Source of the DNA: Bryobacteraceae bacterium
Lineage (GTDB): Bacteria; Acidobacteriota; Terriglobia; Bryobacterales; Bryobacteraceae
Direction: 5' to 3'
Length of the DNA: 41,919 bases
Assembly (NCBI GenBank): GCA_023511855.1
Contig: JAIMAR010000008.1
Location: forward strand, 1-41,919
Position numbers and translations under genes: made by a program
Notes under the pieces: generated by a model
The model's input: the letters and a program-made list of their open reading frames with translations, nothing else
What the model was told of the DNA's origin: nothing
Database searches by the model: none
In this document: piece by piece, positions 28,601 through 37,150 of the stretch
Layout: each line of letters begins with the position of its first letter
Position numbering within the stretch: the first letter of the stretch is position 1

Positions 28601-28963
28601 GGCAGGCTGTGGATCCGGACCCGGAACGTGCGGGTTCCAGCGGATTTTGAGGGCCCCGTCCCGCCCGTCTTGGCGCCGGGGGGAGACTATGTCCAAATGG
28701 TGATTGAGGACAGCGGCTCTGGAATCCCGCCGGAAGTCCTGCCTCACATCTTCGAGCCATTCTTCACCACCAAAGAAGTTGGGAAGGGAACCGGTCTGGG
28801 CTTGTCGGTGGTCTACGGCATCGTCCAGCAGAGCGGAGGACACATTCGCGCGGAGAGTCCTCCTGGCCGGGGCGCGGTGTTTACGATCTGGTTGCCGGCC
28901 GCGGAGCCGGATGGGACGTCCGGCACCCGGCCGACGGACACGGTTACGGCCGCGGTCCTTTAG
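25628..28963 (+). CDS. membrane-bound multi-PAS sensor histidine kinase
   Basis: An 1111-residue kinase. Two membrane segments (residues about 35-60, AGLLAITAFISLGISISLLLF; about 318-340, WMAAALLVLSGFGGYAAW) flank a 260-residue extracytoplasmic sensor with Cache-like features (CKALAILDRDGNVLLSE). Four PAS/PAC units follow between about 360 and 850. The HisKA motif GGVAHDFNNLLTIVRGYSDL places the phospho-His at 871. HATPase boxes are EQVLMNLAVNARDAMPEGG, IEDSGSGIP, HIFEPFFTTKEVGKGTGLGL and the G3-like RGAVFTIWLP. There is no C-terminal receiver. It is the intact relative of the broken kinase to its left and has no dedicated adjacent response regulator on its own strand. The signal sensed is unknown. 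Confidence 0.92.
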   Translation: MQSTTKGEIHREQGDSESASTKTAAGMLPVSPFAAGLLAITAFISLGISISLLLFAHSGGLAESGWRAAMSAMCNGKAGGIAAWYKEREADLYEIRASFESLKDLLDGPAGGSRQERGRRVLKAMREVRRGFDCKALAILDRDGNVLLSEPRGGIPAPETLRPYAEEALRRRSVILQQGHLDPSGMLLLGFFLPFSQEPRRTNDVVLAMWADAGPLLRVMLQPPEGTIPGFENVLSFAQGGELHLVRSSGVGPGAVRLEVRNPPKTRRLVATGTGRIVRVRTPGGLEVGARVEGTPWTLKVRAEPAAVLGEVWFHSLYIGWMAAALLVLSGFGGYAAWRHRELRLSLRLAKAELERRKLQEHYESIVRQTHDILWWADTQGRILDCNDRALEVYGYSREELRGMRLPDLRPPEEREASEETVRRVRDAGQLVFTATHKKKNGETFPVEVCARLVVLEGEELIIGAVRDLSEKARVERSLKESEDRLRTALRHAAVILARQDADLRYTWCYGKHPPDCSGEVAGRSDEDLFGPGEAARLKEIKIGVLATGNGARTEVLRRGHSGDAWFDLIIEPERDASGRITGLINILLDITERKLAQELLDSSERKYRRLVEQIPGAVYARSLRQGFPWTYISPQAEKLLGFTPFEWTRTPGLPERQIHSEDLASVQRALQSCLEENQPVTLEYRIWHRDGRLLWFRDHLLLATREDGAPSHLQGLLVDITDMRRAEEQVQKLSSVIENSPLSVVITDAAGLVEYANAEFYRANGLSGAQVLGRPILELKPEYAYLIGGGGFPQQVLAGGVVQGEVPVQKNGRAARWERVTIAGTRGGGPGAPSLVVVSQDVTEIRQYLEEVRQLQKMEAVGRLAGGVAHDFNNLLTIVRGYSDLLLEEIPVSSPHRGSVDEIHQAASRASQLVRQLLTFSRRQVSNREVLDLNKVIRSATSMLARLLGEEIQIETALDPELRPVQADQGQLEQVLMNLAVNARDAMPEGGRLWIRTRNVRVPADFEGPVPPVLAPGGDYVQMVIEDSGSGIPPEVLPHIFEPFFTTKEVGKGTGLGLSVVYGIVQQSGGHIRAESPPGRGAVFTIWLPAAEPDGTSGTRPTDTVTAAVL

Positions 28964-28987
28964 GTCGTCCGGTAACTCATTTGTAAT

Positions 28988-29038
28988 CTGTACTTTACAG
29001 TCAGCTCTTGTCACTCCTCGCTTGAGTGTGCTAATAAT
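28988..29038 (+). promoter_or_regulatory. putative groESL promoter with CIRCE-like imperfect repeat
   Basis: TTGTCA at 29008-29013 and TAATAA at 29032-29037 are spaced 18 bases apart, about 75 bases before groES. Overlapping them is CACTC (29012-29016), seven bases, then GAGTG (29024-29028) followed by TGCTAA. This resembles half-sites of the HrcA operator CIRCE (TTAGCACTC-N9-GAGTGCTAA) but with wrong spacing and an extra TG. A 5-bp dyad, CTGTA-CTT-TACAG, lies at 28988-29000. Heat-shock control is plausible; the operator identity is uncertain. Confidence 0.4.
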
Positions 29039-29109
29039 AGCAGGTGGAGTCCGGCGCGCGGCCGGGTCCCATTGTCATTCACCTAAATCGGAAATGGAGG
29101 TTGTGGTCG

Positions 29110-29409
29110 ATGAAGATTCGTCCGCTGCATGACCGTGTGGTGGTCAAGCGCATTGAAGAGCAGGAGACCGTACAGGGGGGCATCATCATCCCCGACACCG
29201 CGAAGGAGAAACCGCAGGAAGGCGAAGTTCTCGCCGTCGGCCAAGGCAAGCGAACCGAGGATGGGAAGCTGATCCCGCTGGACGTGAAGGTGGGCGACCG
29301 GGTTCTGTTTGGGAAGTATGCCGGCAGCGAGATCAAGCTGGAAGGAGAAGAGGTGTTGATCATGCGTGAGGACGAGATCCTCGGCGTGATCGAGAACTCC
29401 AAGAAGTAG
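29110..29409 (+). CDS. groES: co-chaperonin GroES
   Basis: A 99-residue GroES. It starts [16 protein letters not shown] and has the mobile loop [22 protein letters not shown] that binds GroEL, then [15 protein letters not shown] and [13 protein letters not shown]. It forms the heptameric lid of the chaperonin in the cytoplasm. ATG 29110 is chosen because the family begins at [14 protein letters not shown] lies 11 bases upstream. A longer frame from 29044 runs through the leader. It is 30 bases upstream of groEL in the same operon. Confidence 0.98.
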   Translation: MKIRPLHDRVVVKRIEEQETVQGGIIIPDTAKEKPQEGEVLAVGQGKRTEDGKLIPLDVKVGDRVLFGKYAGSEIKLEGEEVLIMREDEILGVIENSKK

Positions 29410-29436
29410 GCGAAAGGTTTTCAACGAGGAGGATAG

Positions 29437-31065
<1,629 letters not shown>

Positions 31066-31085
31066 TCTCCGCAACTCTCTCCTGT

Positions 31086-31119
31086 GGGGCCGGCTTTTGC
31101 CCGGCCCCTTTTTCTTTTT
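31086..31119 (+). terminator. Rho-independent terminator of groESL
   Basis: A perfect 8-bp GC stem, GGGGCCGG at 31086-31093 and CCGGCCCC at 31101-31108, surrounds the loop CTTTTGC. It is followed by TTTTTCTTTTT. It begins 20 bases after the groEL stop codon. Confidence 0.92.
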
Positions 31120-31482
31120 GTCTGCTCCGGGCCGGCGGTGACCGGGGGATGGCGTTTTGGAGCAGGTACAGCTGAGGCGTGTGTTGCCATGCCGGCGCGA
31201 CCGCCGGCATGGCAAGCCTGGCGGCTTGCTCCACGGACCAGAGGTGCGATTGGGCAGAGGAGAGGCAGCGGGTAAAGGGCGCCCAGGCCGACAGGCATGT
31301 CGGCCGTAGGCTCGGAGGCCTGCCCCACATCAGAATGCTTGGCCCAGAACAGAAGACTCGGTCCTCGAGGCTGTTCGAGTCTTTTCGAGATACGGTCTCC
31401 ATAGGCGCGTTTGCGGTGACGCTGAGAACGGCCAGCGGAGGCTCCCTCCGGCCCTGCGGCCCGTGCGGTATACTCGCACGCG
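31120..31482. repeat. non-coding hairpin-rich intergenic stretch
   Basis: No supported gene lies between the groEL terminator and the MFS gene. The stretch holds four perfect inverted repeats. They are 13 bp at 31184-31196/31203-31215 (six-base loop), 7 bp at 31212-31218/31223-31229 (overlapping the first, so mutually exclusive), 8 bp at 31286-31293/31298-31305, and 8 bp at 31353-31360/31376-31383 ending in TTTT. GGAGCA at about 31159 can also pair with TGCTCC near 31228. This density suggests an intergenic repeat family (REP/MITE-like) or a structured RNA. Confidence 0.5.
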
Positions 31483-32703
31483 ATGACCTCCAGGCTGCGG
31501 TGGACCATCGTCGGGCTGCTGTGCGCGGGCATGATGATCGCCTACTTCGACCGGGTGAACCTCTCGGTGGCGATCGCGGACCAGCAGTTCAAGAGCGACT
31601 TTGAGCTCAGCGATCGCGACCGGGGCCTGCTGAACTCGGCCTTCTTCTGGTCTTATATGCTTTTGCAAATCCCGGCCGGTTGGGTGGTGGACCGCTACGG
31701 GACCCGGATGCCTTACGCGCTCGGCTTTTTGATGTGGAGCATGGTTTCCGCGGCATCCGCTTTCGCCGGCTCGATCCGGCAACTGTTCGTGCTGCGGCTG
31801 CTGTTGGGGGTAGGCGAGTCGGTCATCACGCCGGCGGGCATGCGCTGGATGCGGTTCCACTGCGCCGAGCAGCAGCGCGGGCTGGCCGTGGGCCTGTACA
31901 TGGCGGCGGCGAAGTTTGGCCCGGCGCTGGGGACGCCGCTGGCGGCCTGGCTCATTCATCTCTACGGCTGGCGACCGATGTTTCTGATCCTTGGGCTGGG
32001 CTGTCTGATCTGGCTGATTCCGTGGCTGGGGCTGGTGAAGGAGGATGCGCCGGCGCCGAGCCGTACGCAAGCCAAGGCCGAAAAGCCGGCGGGACCGAGC
32101 CTGGGACGGCTGCTGCTCAGCCCGGTGATTTTCGGCACGGTGATCGGCACCTTCTGCTACATGTACTTCGTGTACTTCTGCATGACCTGGCTGCCGGCCT
32201 ATTTGGTAGAGGCGCGCGGCTTGTCGCTGACCTCTTCCGGGGCTTACACGGCCTTCACCTTTTCCGGCATGGCGGTGGTGGCGATTGCCGCCGGCTGGCT
32301 GGCCGACCGGATGATCCAGCGCGGCGGCAACCCTGTGCGGGTCCGCAAAGGGTTTGTGATCGCAGGCTTCCTGCTGGCGGGCACGGAGGTGATTGGGGCG
32401 GTGTCAGATAGTGCCTTGGTAGCGCTGTTCTTCGCGATCTTCTCGCTGAGCGGGCTGGGGCTGGTGACGGCCAACTACTGGGCCCTGACCCAGACGCTGA
32501 TGCCGGGGGCGGCGGTGGGGCGGATTGTCGGCGTGCAGAACTGCGCGGCGAATCTGCCGGGCATCGTGGCCCCGCTGCTGACTGGGTGGCTGAAGGAAAC
32601 CACCGGGAGCTATGAGGCGCCGATGCACGCCATCTGGATCTTTCTGCTCCTGGGCGTGGCGGCGTACCTGTTCCTGGTGCGCGAGAAGTACGTGCCGCGC
32701 TGA
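31483..32703 (+). CDS. MFS transporter, anion:cation symporter (hexuronate/glucarate) type
   Basis: A 406-residue permease with twelve predicted membrane segments. The N-terminus (GLLCAGMMIAYFDRVNLSVAIA), the loop motif GWVVDRYGTRMPYALG and LRLLLGVGESVITPAGMRWMRFHC are typical of the ACS family (ExuT, GudP, DgoT) that imports sugar acids with protons. A charged central loop (APAPSRTQAKAEKPAG) separates the halves. C-terminal half: TFCYMYFVYFCMTWLPAYLVEARGLS. The substrate is probably a hexuronate or aldonate, in keeping with the sugar-acid dehydratases elsewhere in the window. No clear Shine-Dalgarno is seen. It converges on manC with an eight-base gap. Confidence 0.9.
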   Translation: MTSRLRWTIVGLLCAGMMIAYFDRVNLSVAIADQQFKSDFELSDRDRGLLNSAFFWSYMLLQIPAGWVVDRYGTRMPYALGFLMWSMVSAASAFAGSIRQLFVLRLLLGVGESVITPAGMRWMRFHCAEQQRGLAVGLYMAAAKFGPALGTPLAAWLIHLYGWRPMFLILGLGCLIWLIPWLGLVKEDAPAPSRTQAKAEKPAGPSLGRLLLSPVIFGTVIGTFCYMYFVYFCMTWLPAYLVEARGLSLTSSGAYTAFTFSGMAVVAIAAGWLADRMIQRGGNPVRVRKGFVIAGFLLAGTEVIGAVSDSALVALFFAIFSLSGLGLVTANYWALTQTLMPGAAVGRIVGVQNCAANLPGIVAPLLTGWLKETTGSYEAPMHAIWIFLLLGVAAYLFLVREKYVPR

Positions 32704-32711
32704 GAGTGCGG

Positions 32712-33806
32712 TCAGATGTACTTGTCCCCGAAAGTTTTGGCTACCTTCTGCTGAAGCTGTTTGACCGATTCCGCCATCTGGCGGGGGCAGACCAGCGTGG
32801 CGTCGGCCGTGTGGACCACGATCAGATCCTGGCAGCCGAGGACAGCGATGAGGTGGGCGGGATCCTCGGACACAAGCAGGTTGCCCTCGGAGCGGTCCGC
32901 CAGATGGGTTTCGGCGGCGATGGCGTTGCCGGAGGCGTCCGTGGGGCGGGTGAGAGCGAACGTGGCCCAGGAGCCTACATCCAGCCAGCGCAGCGGCATG
33001 GGTATGGCGGCGACCTGCACTTGGGAATCGCGCGAGGCGGGCTCCATCACGGCGTAGTCCACGCTGATTTTGGGCAAGCGCGGATAGACCTCGCACAAAA
33101 CTTCGTCGCGGCTGGGCTGTTCCCAATGACCGGCCAGGCGGAGGAGGCCCTCATGGTTGGGCGGGCAATAGCGCCGAATGCAGTCGAGCAGCGTCGAGGC
33201 GCGCCAGACGAACATGCCGCTGTTCCAGAGGTAGCGCTGCGGCCCGGCTTCGAAATACTGGCGGGCGAGCTCGGCGTCCGGCTTCTCTTTGAATTGCTCG
33301 ACGCGGCGCGCGCCGGCGGCCAGCGGCTCGCCCAGTTGCAGGTAGCCGTAGCCGGTGGAGGCGAAGGTGGGCTCGATGCCAAAGGTGACCAGCGTCTGCG
33401 GCGAGTCTTCCACCAGGGCGTAGCCGCGGGAGACGATTTCGCGGAACTGGTCCGCAGGCTCGATCAAATGATCCGCGGTGAAGACGCCGATGACGGCGTC
33501 CGGATCCTGGCGGGCCAGAACCGCGGCGCAGAACCCGACCGCATTCAGCGTGTCCCGCCCTTCGGGCTCGCCGAGGAAACAGGCGGGGGTGAGTTGCGGC
33601 AGCGCGTCGAGGATGGCCTGGCGGTGACTCAGGCCGGCGCAGACGATGCGCCGCTCGGCGGGGATCAGGCCTTCCAGCCGTTCCAGGGCCAGTTCAAGCA
33701 GACTCTTGTTGCCGAACAGCGGCAGAAGTTGTTTAGGCCGGGACTTACGGCTCACCGGCCAGAGGCGGACGCCGGAGCCGCCGGCTAGGATCAGAGCATA
33801 TCGCAT
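32712..33806 (-). CDS. manC: mannose-1-phosphate guanylyltransferase
   Basis: A 364-residue nucleotidyltransferase making GDP-mannose from mannose-1-phosphate and GTP. The N-terminal signature LAGGSGVRLWPVSRKSRPKQ binds nucleotide, and FTADHLI supplies the metal-binding region. Further motifs are EPEGRDTLNAVG, TFGIEPTFASTGYGYLQ, FKEKPD, YLWNSGMFVW, ISVDYAVME and WLDVGSWATF. It lacks the C-terminal mannose-6-phosphate isomerase cupin of bifunctional ManC, so it is the short, monofunctional form. GDP-mannose would feed polysaccharide synthesis such as that started by the sugar transferase at 6424. Confidence 0.95.
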   Translation of the reverse strand: MRYALILAGGSGVRLWPVSRKSRPKQLLPLFGNKSLLELALERLEGLIPAERRIVCAGLSHRQAILDALPQLTPACFLGEPEGRDTLNAVGFCAAVLARQDPDAVIGVFTADHLIEPADQFREIVSRGYALVEDSPQTLVTFGIEPTFASTGYGYLQLGEPLAAGARRVEQFKEKPDAELARQYFEAGPQRYLWNSGMFVWRASTLLDCIRRYCPPNHEGLLRLAGHWEQPSRDEVLCEVYPRLPKISVDYAVMEPASRDSQVQVAAIPMPLRWLDVGSWATFALTRPTDASGNAIAAETHLADRSEGNLLVSEDPAHLIAVLGCQDLIVVHTADATLVCPRQMAESVKQLQQKVAKTFGDKYI

Positions 33807-34060
33807 AGCAGAATGCGCCCCGGCGCGAAGGCCGGGCGAGCAATCCCTTCTTCAAGGAATTGGATGTACCTTCAAGCGTAGGCCCTACCGGGCGGGGGGC
33901 GCAAGAGGACGGCGGCCATAAGGGGAAGGCCCAGGCGAGGGTTTCAATCCTACGGATAGCAAGAGGCCGTTAACCAAAAGCAACGTTTACAGGAACGCAG
34001 CGTGAAAGCAGAATAGAAACCGCGGGCAGTCTCCGTGGGGGCTGCCCCGAGCGGCTCGTT

Positions 34061-34570
34061 ATGAGCGAAAAGAAGAAGAGCCTATTGTCCGCCGCTGGGG
34101 TGGCGCTGGCGGTGGCGGCTGTGGCGCTGATTCCGCTGGCGGCGTTTCTCGTCTACCGGACTGTGGCGGTGAAGCCGGGAGTCCGGGAAGATCCGGCCGA
34201 AACGGTGAGCATCGAGCAAAGCGCTGCGGCGAAAGCGCCGCACGTCTTCGGCGGTGAAGAGGAGGCTGAGGAACCGCCCCGGCCCCGGCTGAGGACGCAA
34301 GCGGTCCTGCCGGCATCATCCCCACCCCAGCCACGGACCATTCCAGCTACGCCCTTGCGGAGCGCAAACCCCACGCCTGAGAGCGTCGCGCCGGGCATGG
34401 AAAAGGCGAAGCTGATCGCTTCCTATGGCAAGCCACAGATGATCACCTACGGCATCGAAAACGGCCAGCCGGTGGAGACCTACCACTATCTGAAGCGGGA
34501 TACGGGCACCGAGATGATTGTGCGTCTTCGCGGCGGCAAAGTTGTCTCCGTCGGGACGACGGTGTATTGA
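34061..34570 (+). CDS. membrane-anchored protein with C-terminal BamE/SmpA-like module
   Basis: A 169-residue protein not recognised as a known family. A Lys-rich start (MSEKKK) and one hydrophobic segment at residues about 9-32 (GVALAVAAVALIPLAAFLVY) suggest an inner-membrane anchor. A Pro/Glu/Ala-rich linker covers 40-110. The last 60 residues (MEKAKLIASYGKPQMITYGI, ETYHYLKRDTGTEMIVRLRGG, VVSVGTTVY) have the look of the small alpha/beta outer-membrane assembly fold of BamE/OmlA, whose hallmark is a helix followed by YGxP and strands. This is inference from pattern only. The preceding 254-base gap contains a GGGCAG/CTGCCC hairpin just before the start and nothing else I can name. Confidence 0.65.
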   Translation: MSEKKKSLLSAAGVALAVAAVALIPLAAFLVYRTVAVKPGVREDPAETVSIEQSAAAKAPHVFGGEEEAEEPPRPRLRTQAVLPASSPPQPRTIPATPLRSANPTPESVAPGMEKAKLIASYGKPQMITYGIENGQPVETYHYLKRDTGTEMIVRLRGGKVVSVGTTVY

Positions 34571-34680
34571 GAGTCCGCGGGAAGGGCGGCTCTGCCGGCG
34601 GAGAGAAATACCACGAATCCTTTCACGAACGGGCACAGGCCGTGGAGGCCCACAATACGACCGTGGCAAACACGCCTGAA

Positions 34681-35505
34681 CTACCGGGCAGCCCCGGCGG
34701 CGGACTCGGGAGGCGGCTCCAGTTTGCCCTCCCGGTAGGCGCGGAGGTACTCGACACAGTACTCGTCCCGGCCGAGCAGCGCCTCGGCGGCGAAAATGCA
34801 GGCCATGAGCCGGCGGTCGCAGGGATCGGCGATTGCGGCATCCAGACCCCGCGACATCAGCAACACCAGGAAGACCTCGTTGAGCAGCTTACGGCAGGGT
34901 AAGCCGAAAGAAACGTTGCTGAGGCCCACGCTGGTGTGAACTCCGGGGTAGCGGGCGCAGATTTGTCCTACGGCCTCGGCCACGAAGCGGCCGTGATCGG
35001 GTCCGGTGCTCACCGGCAGCACGCAGGGATCGACGTAGATGTCATCGAGGGCGACGCCGGCGGCGGTCAAACGGTCCACCAAACGGGCGGCGGTCTCCAG
35101 GCGGTCCTCCAGGCGGCTGGGCGGGCCGGCCGCGCCCATGCACAGGGCGATTACTTTCGTGCCGAACTCCTTGACCAGCGGAAGCACGGCGTCGAAGCGC
35201 TCCGGCTCGTCGTTGATGGAGTTGATCATCGGGCGTTGTTTGCACAAAGGAAGGGCGCGGCGCAAGGCCAGCGGGTCGGAGCTATCCAAACACAATGGAA
35301 GATCCACGGCTTGCTGCACGGTTTCGACGAGCCAGCACAAGACTTCGGGCTCGCGGCCGGGGATGCCGCCGTTGACATCGAGCATTTGGGCGCCGGCCTC
35401 GGCTTGCCGCCGGGCGACATCCTGGATATAGGCGGCATCGTGGCTTTCGACCGCGGTGCGGATCCGCTTGCGAGTGCTATTGATCAGTTCACCGATGAGA
35501 AACAT
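34681..35505 (-). CDS. pterin-binding methyltetrahydrofolate:corrinoid methyltransferase
   Basis: A 274-residue TIM barrel of the dihydropteroate synthase-like pterin-binding family, equivalent to the methyl-THF domain of MetH or to AcsE. Motifs: IGELINSTRKRIRTAVE, AGAQMLDVNGGIPGREP, LPLCLDSSDPLALRRAL, MINSINDEPERF, IALCMGAAGPP, DDIYVDPCVLPVST, GVHTSVGLSNVSFGLPCRKLLNEVFL. It would move the methyl group of methyl-THF to the corrinoid protein encoded at 37151. ATG 35505 is chosen because AGGAG lies six bases upstream and family homology begins there. It overlaps the end of the metF-metV gene by 17 bases, so the two are cotranscribed and coupled. Confidence 0.9.
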   Translation of the reverse strand: MFLIGELINSTRKRIRTAVESHDAAYIQDVARRQAEAGAQMLDVNGGIPGREPEVLCWLVETVQQAVDLPLCLDSSDPLALRRALPLCKQRPMINSINDEPERFDAVLPLVKEFGTKVIALCMGAAGPPSRLEDRLETAARLVDRLTAAGVALDDIYVDPCVLPVSTGPDHGRFVAEAVGQICARYPGVHTSVGLSNVSFGLPCRKLLNEVFLVLLMSRGLDAAIADPCDRRLMACIFAAEALLGRDEYCVEYLRAYREGKLEPPPESAAGAAR

Positions 35506-37042
35506 CTGAGTCTCCTGAGATGGGCGAGAGGGTCTGGCGGCGGCTGAGGTTATCGCGGCCGGCAAACCGGTTCACCAGCGAATTTGAGCCGTCCAGGCGC
35601 CAGTCTCTCGGGGGAATGAGAATGCGGGCGAAGCGGCGCGGGTCTTGGCCCAGCGCCAGCGAGGCCTCATAGACACGGTTCCAGAGGCAAGGGATTCCGG
35701 GGCGGGCTTCGCAAGAGCCATCGGGGCGGGAACCGCCGCAGGGGCCGTTGCGGAGCTGCTTGTAGCAGCCGCTGACCGAGCAGCCGGCGTAGCCGAGGTA
35801 GTCCTGGATGCAGTCGCCGCAGCTCATGCAGCCGAACAATGCCTTGCGGTACCAGACGGAGGGGGCCAGCGCGGCCCGGCACAGGGAAGCCATCCAGGGG
35901 GCGGCGCCGTTGGCCAGATGCTTTTGAAAAAAGCGCGCGCCGGCGGAGCCCTCGGCGATACAGAGCCGGTGGGCGAGCGCCGACAGCCGCTGCACCCAAG
36001 AGGCCTTCGGCCGCTCCAGCGCGTTCTGGAACGGTCCACTGCCGTCGCTGAGACCGTCGGGGCGTTTAGGAAACAGATAGAACTGCCCAGCGGACTCGAA
36101 GGTCAGCTCGTCCAGCCGCGACCGCCAGCCGGCGCCGATTTCCATGGAGCGATCGACAATGCCGGCGATGTCGCCGTGGGTCAGGCCGAATCCGCCGACG
36201 TGCGCTCCGGCGAACCCGAGACCCCGGGCAGCGGCCACCATCAGCGCCGCCCGCTCCAGCCGCTGCGGCTTCTTCTCCGTTTCCAGGCGGCGGAGCAGAT
36301 CCGGCGGCATGACGCAGCCGGCCAGCTCCCCGCTTTGCATCATGCGGGCGATGGCCGCCGTGGGGACATAGACGTTCGCCAGCACCGGGATGTGGTCTAG
36401 CCCCACGCGGACCATGTACTGCTTCAGCTCGTAGAGTTTCCGCAGGTCGTACCCGACCTGAGTGATGAGGAAACGCGCGCCGGCCGCGATCTTCAGCTCC
36501 ATCTTGTAGAGCTGCATCACCAGATCGGGTTCGCGGACCTTGAAGGGATTGACCACGGCGCCGGGGAAGAACTCATACGGGGCAAGACGCACGCTGCGCG
36601 TGCCGAGCTGATAGGAAATCCCTTTTTGAAACTCCCGAATGAGCCAAAGGATCTGAACTGAGTCCAGGTCGTGGACCGGTTTGCCTGGTCCCAGAAAGCC
36701 GTCCTTTTGGGCGTCGCCGGTGAGCGCCAATAAATCCCGCACGCCGAGCCGCGCCAAGTGGTGCAGGCGGCCTTCCAGATACGCGCGGTTTACGTCCTTG
36801 CCGGAAAGGTGTGCGATGGGGACCAGGCCGCGCTCGAGAACGGCGGAGGCAAAGGACTCCGGGGGCAAGGCGGGGTTGCCGCCGGGCAAATCGGTGAGGC
36901 TGAGGAAGCGGATGCCCTCGGGCTCGCGCGCCGCCTCGTCCAGAAAGGCCTGGACTTCGGCGGTGGTATGGTCGCGTCCCAGCACGAGCTCGGCGGAACA
37001 AACGAACTCGCCCGCCTCCAAAGCTGCTTGAAAGGAGTCCAT
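35489..37042 (-). CDS. metF: methylenetetrahydrofolate reductase fused to MetV-type cysteine-rich domain
   Basis: A 517-residue protein. Residues about 1-300 form the MetF flavin barrel (FVCSAELVLGRDHTTAEV, LLALTGDAQKDG, GAVVNPF, KIAAGARFLITQVGYD, IPVLANVYV, GVHVGGFG-like). The C-terminal 180 residues carry a MetV-like domain with cysteines at 405, 408, 411, 421, 426, 435, 444 and 452 (CMSCGDC, CSVSGCYKQLRNGPCGG), suited to binding Fe-S or zinc. In acetogens MetF and MetV are separate partners; here they are one chain. It would reduce methylene-THF to methyl-THF, possibly with an electron donor other than NADH. It is divergent from the corrinoid protein gene with a 108-base gap. Confidence 0.9.
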   Translation of the reverse strand: MDSFQAALEAGEFVCSAELVLGRDHTTAEVQAFLDEAAREPEGIRFLSLTDLPGGNPALPPESFASAVLERGLVPIAHLSGKDVNRAYLEGRLHHLARLGVRDLLALTGDAQKDGFLGPGKPVHDLDSVQILWLIREFQKGISYQLGTRSVRLAPYEFFPGAVVNPFKVREPDLVMQLYKMELKIAAGARFLITQVGYDLRKLYELKQYMVRVGLDHIPVLANVYVPTAAIARMMQSGELAGCVMPPDLLRRLETEKKPQRLERAALMVAAARGLGFAGAHVGGFGLTHGDIAGIVDRSMEIGAGWRSRLDELTFESAGQFYLFPKRPDGLSDGSGPFQNALERPKASWVQRLSALAHRLCIAEGSAGARFFQKHLANGAAPWMASLCRAALAPSVWYRKALFGCMSCGDCIQDYLGYAGCSVSGCYKQLRNGPCGGSRPDGSCEARPGIPCLWNRVYEASLALGQDPRRFARILIPPRDWRLDGSNSLVNRFAGRDNLSRRQTLSPISGDSDVSHR

Positions 37043-37150
37043 CTAAGCCGGCTCCAGCAAAGGAACCATGATAACTCGGGCTAAGCCCGAATGGGACCTT
37101 TTCCTCTGGTAGGATGAAAGATCCAAGCAAGCCCAGACGAGGGAAGGGTG
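37043..37150. promoter_or_regulatory. divergent control region of the one-carbon/methionine locus
   Basis: The 108 bases between the metF-metV start and the corrinoid protein start must hold both promoters. A 6-bp dyad, TCGGGC (37076-37081), TAA, GCCCGA (37085-37090), lies near the centre and could be an operator. No cobalamin or SAM riboswitch fits in so short a space, and no clear -35/-10 pair was recognised. Confidence 0.35.

Noticed and set aside
33925-33960. GTTTCAATCC resembling the end of a CRISPR repeat
   Set aside because: It occurs once, with no repeated copies or spacers and no cas genes nearby.
37043-37150. Cobalamin or SAM riboswitch upstream of the B12/methionine genes
   Set aside because: The gap is too short for a cobalamin riboswitch and no conserved B12-box or SAM-box sequence was seen.
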